From: Acidobacterium sp049965615
GTDB lineage: Bacteria > Acidobacteriota > Terriglobia > Terriglobales > Acidobacteriaceae
Length of the DNA: 22,440 bases
Assembly: GCA_049965615.1 (NCBI GenBank)
Contig: JBMFWD010000050.1
Coordinates: forward strand, 1-22,440
Direction: 5' to 3'
Position 1 is the first letter of the stretch. Each line of letters begins with the position of its first letter. The position numbers and the translations under genes were made by a program. Positions 21,595 through 22,440 of the stretch are shown one piece after another. The notes beneath the pieces were generated by a model. The model saw nothing but the letters and a program-made list of their open reading frames with translations, did not search any database and was not told the origin of the DNA.

Positions 21595-22297
21595 CCTAAA
21601 AACCGCAGTCGCTAGCCAGCAGGGCGCATGTTTTGAGGAGTTTTTGAGGCCTATGCGGAAGGATTCTGGCCACGATGTAGTCCAGCAAGGTCTTCCACCT
21701 GTCCGTTGCGGGCGACTGCTCCGCAACTTTCCTTACATGGCTAAGAGCGGCATGGATATTGGCGATCAACAGCATAAGGGCTTTCCGGGCAGCGTGCATG
21801 GTCGTCAGATAGAGCGTTGTTTTTCCGGCATGTTGGGTGGCTCGGCCCACGGCGGCCAGCAGCAGCGCCCTGCTGGTGATGGCCTCCATCCTGGCTTCCG
21901 GCCTGGCCGCGCGGCAGTACCAGCTCCACCAGTTGTAAACCAAGGCCACAGCCCGGGCACTGCTCTGGCAGCGTTCGATGTCCTGGGTGGTAAAGCCGCC
22001 CCAGCCCCACTGATTCTTGAGTTCGTCGAATCCGTTCTCCGCATCGGCCCGGTCGCGGTACAGCTGTGCCATCGACTCCAGCGCGTAGCCGCTGTTGGTC
22101 ACCAGCACCGCGTACTCCCACAGTTCCACGTCCTGGCCGGGAAGCAGTAACTCCATCTGCCCCTCGGCAGCTTTTCTGGTAAGCGCCACTTCGGACTTCG
22201 CGGGCCGGCGCAGGATCACCACTCGTCGCGACTTATCCCACCCGGTCAGCCGCAGGGTATCTTCCACCGTATCCATCCGGGCAAGGCCACTCTTTTC
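21595..22297 (-). mobile_element. IS4/IS1380-type insertion sequence remnant
   Basis: One end is defined where the host frame breaks (21594/21595) and begins CCTAAAAACCGC, comparable to IS1380-family ends that start CCTA. The other end is missing because an IS66-type element starts near 22298. Target duplications therefore cannot be checked. Confidence 0.62.
21596..22297 (-). pseudogene. DDE transposase (IS4/IS1380 type), C-terminal half
   Basis: About 234 residues remain; full-length relatives have roughly 440-480. Read from an internal Met at 22276, the frame has LRLTGWDKSRRVVILRRP and a perfect YREK signature (Tyr73, Arg76, Glu80, Lys87 in YRDRADAENGFDELKNQW), which carries the last acidic catalytic residue. 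QDIERCQSSARAVALVYNWW and a helical C-terminus follow. The two N-terminal catalytic Asp residues are not present: the frame continues beyond 22276 only into sequence of the next element. It ends 20 bases inside the truncated gene's frame on the opposite strand. It cannot make an active transposase. Confidence 0.8.
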
Positions 22298-22440
22298 GTA
22301 GAGTCGATTGCATGTTGAAGTTGAGGCATGCGAGATACGGGATCGGTTGTTGAGAGGCTTCGTCGGAGCCGGGCAGAGGTCGAGGGTCTGGTACGGGATT
22401 TTGAACAGAGCGGCCTGACGCGGAAGGCTTTTTGCGAGGC
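22298..22440 (+). mobile_element. IS66-type element, left end (partial at window edge)
   Basis: The start is placed at GTAGAGTCGATTGC, where transposase-like translation stops making sense on the minus strand. IS66 ends usually begin with GTA. The boundary could lie anywhere in 22277-22327. Confidence 0.5.
22328..22440 (+). CDS. IS66-type accessory ORF (TnpA-like), N-terminal part
   Basis: A frame too short for an ordinary ORF list opens at ATG 22328 and stays open to the edge. It ends in LVRDFEQSGLTRKAFCEA. The F/YxxSGLT..AFC pattern is the typical start of the small HTH-like first ORF of IS66 elements, which precedes TnpB and the main transposase. TTGAGG immediately upstream is a usable ribosome binding site. 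It is incomplete here, so intactness cannot be judged. Confidence 0.65.
   Translation, partial: MRDTGSVVERLRRSRAEVEGLVRDFEQSGLTRKAFCE

Overview
The window looks like a chromosomal segment of an Acidobacteriota bacterium, most likely class Terriglobia (Acidobacteriaceae). This is inferred from a secreted protein of the acidobacterial VWFA-related type, a secreted carboxypeptidase-regulatory/TPR protein of a kind common in that group, the very C-rich codon style of almost every gene, and dispersed intergenic repeats. No rRNA, tRNA or CRISPR array was seen.

Layout. The left edge holds a minus-strand remnant of an IS110-type transposase (1-201). It is followed by dlgD (2,3-diketo-L-gulonate reductase type), a repeat-rich gap, and a Gfo/Idh/MocA oxidoreductase. 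Next comes a minus-strand block: moeA-moaC (molybdenum cofactor, stop and start overlapping by one base), and upstream of it queC (7-deazaguanine) followed by a secreted TPR protein with its own clear terminator. Divergent from queC is a 492-residue AAA+ ATPase whose N-terminus looks like an MshEN cyclic-di-GMP-binding domain. It converges on trmFO (tRNA m5U54 methylation). An orphan FtsX/MacB-type permease and a divergent membrane-anchored RodZ-like HTH protein follow. A secreted protein of unknown function, an FmdE-family zinc protein and the VWFA-related secreted protein are then read in one direction. An MBL-fold hydrolase is divergent from myo-inositol oxygenase; a GNAT acetyltransferase, dapD (lysine/peptidoglycan) and ribonuclease J follow.

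The right end (about 21010-22440) is foreign in codon style. It is a nest of mobile DNA: the first ~195 codons of a gene resembling a longer multicopy family are cut by the end of an IS4/IS1380-type element, which is itself cut by the start of an IS66-type element that leaves the window.

The most striking non-coding feature is a family of hairpins with constant outer ends (GTGCCCCA ... TGGGG) and varying but complementary inner arms, placed just downstream of stop codons. Two further dispersed repeat families fill the longer gaps. Apart from moeA-moaC and possibly queC-TPR, the genes look like independent housekeeping or accessory units rather than one pathway. MIOX and DlgD both belong to sugar-acid metabolism but lie 15 kb apart.
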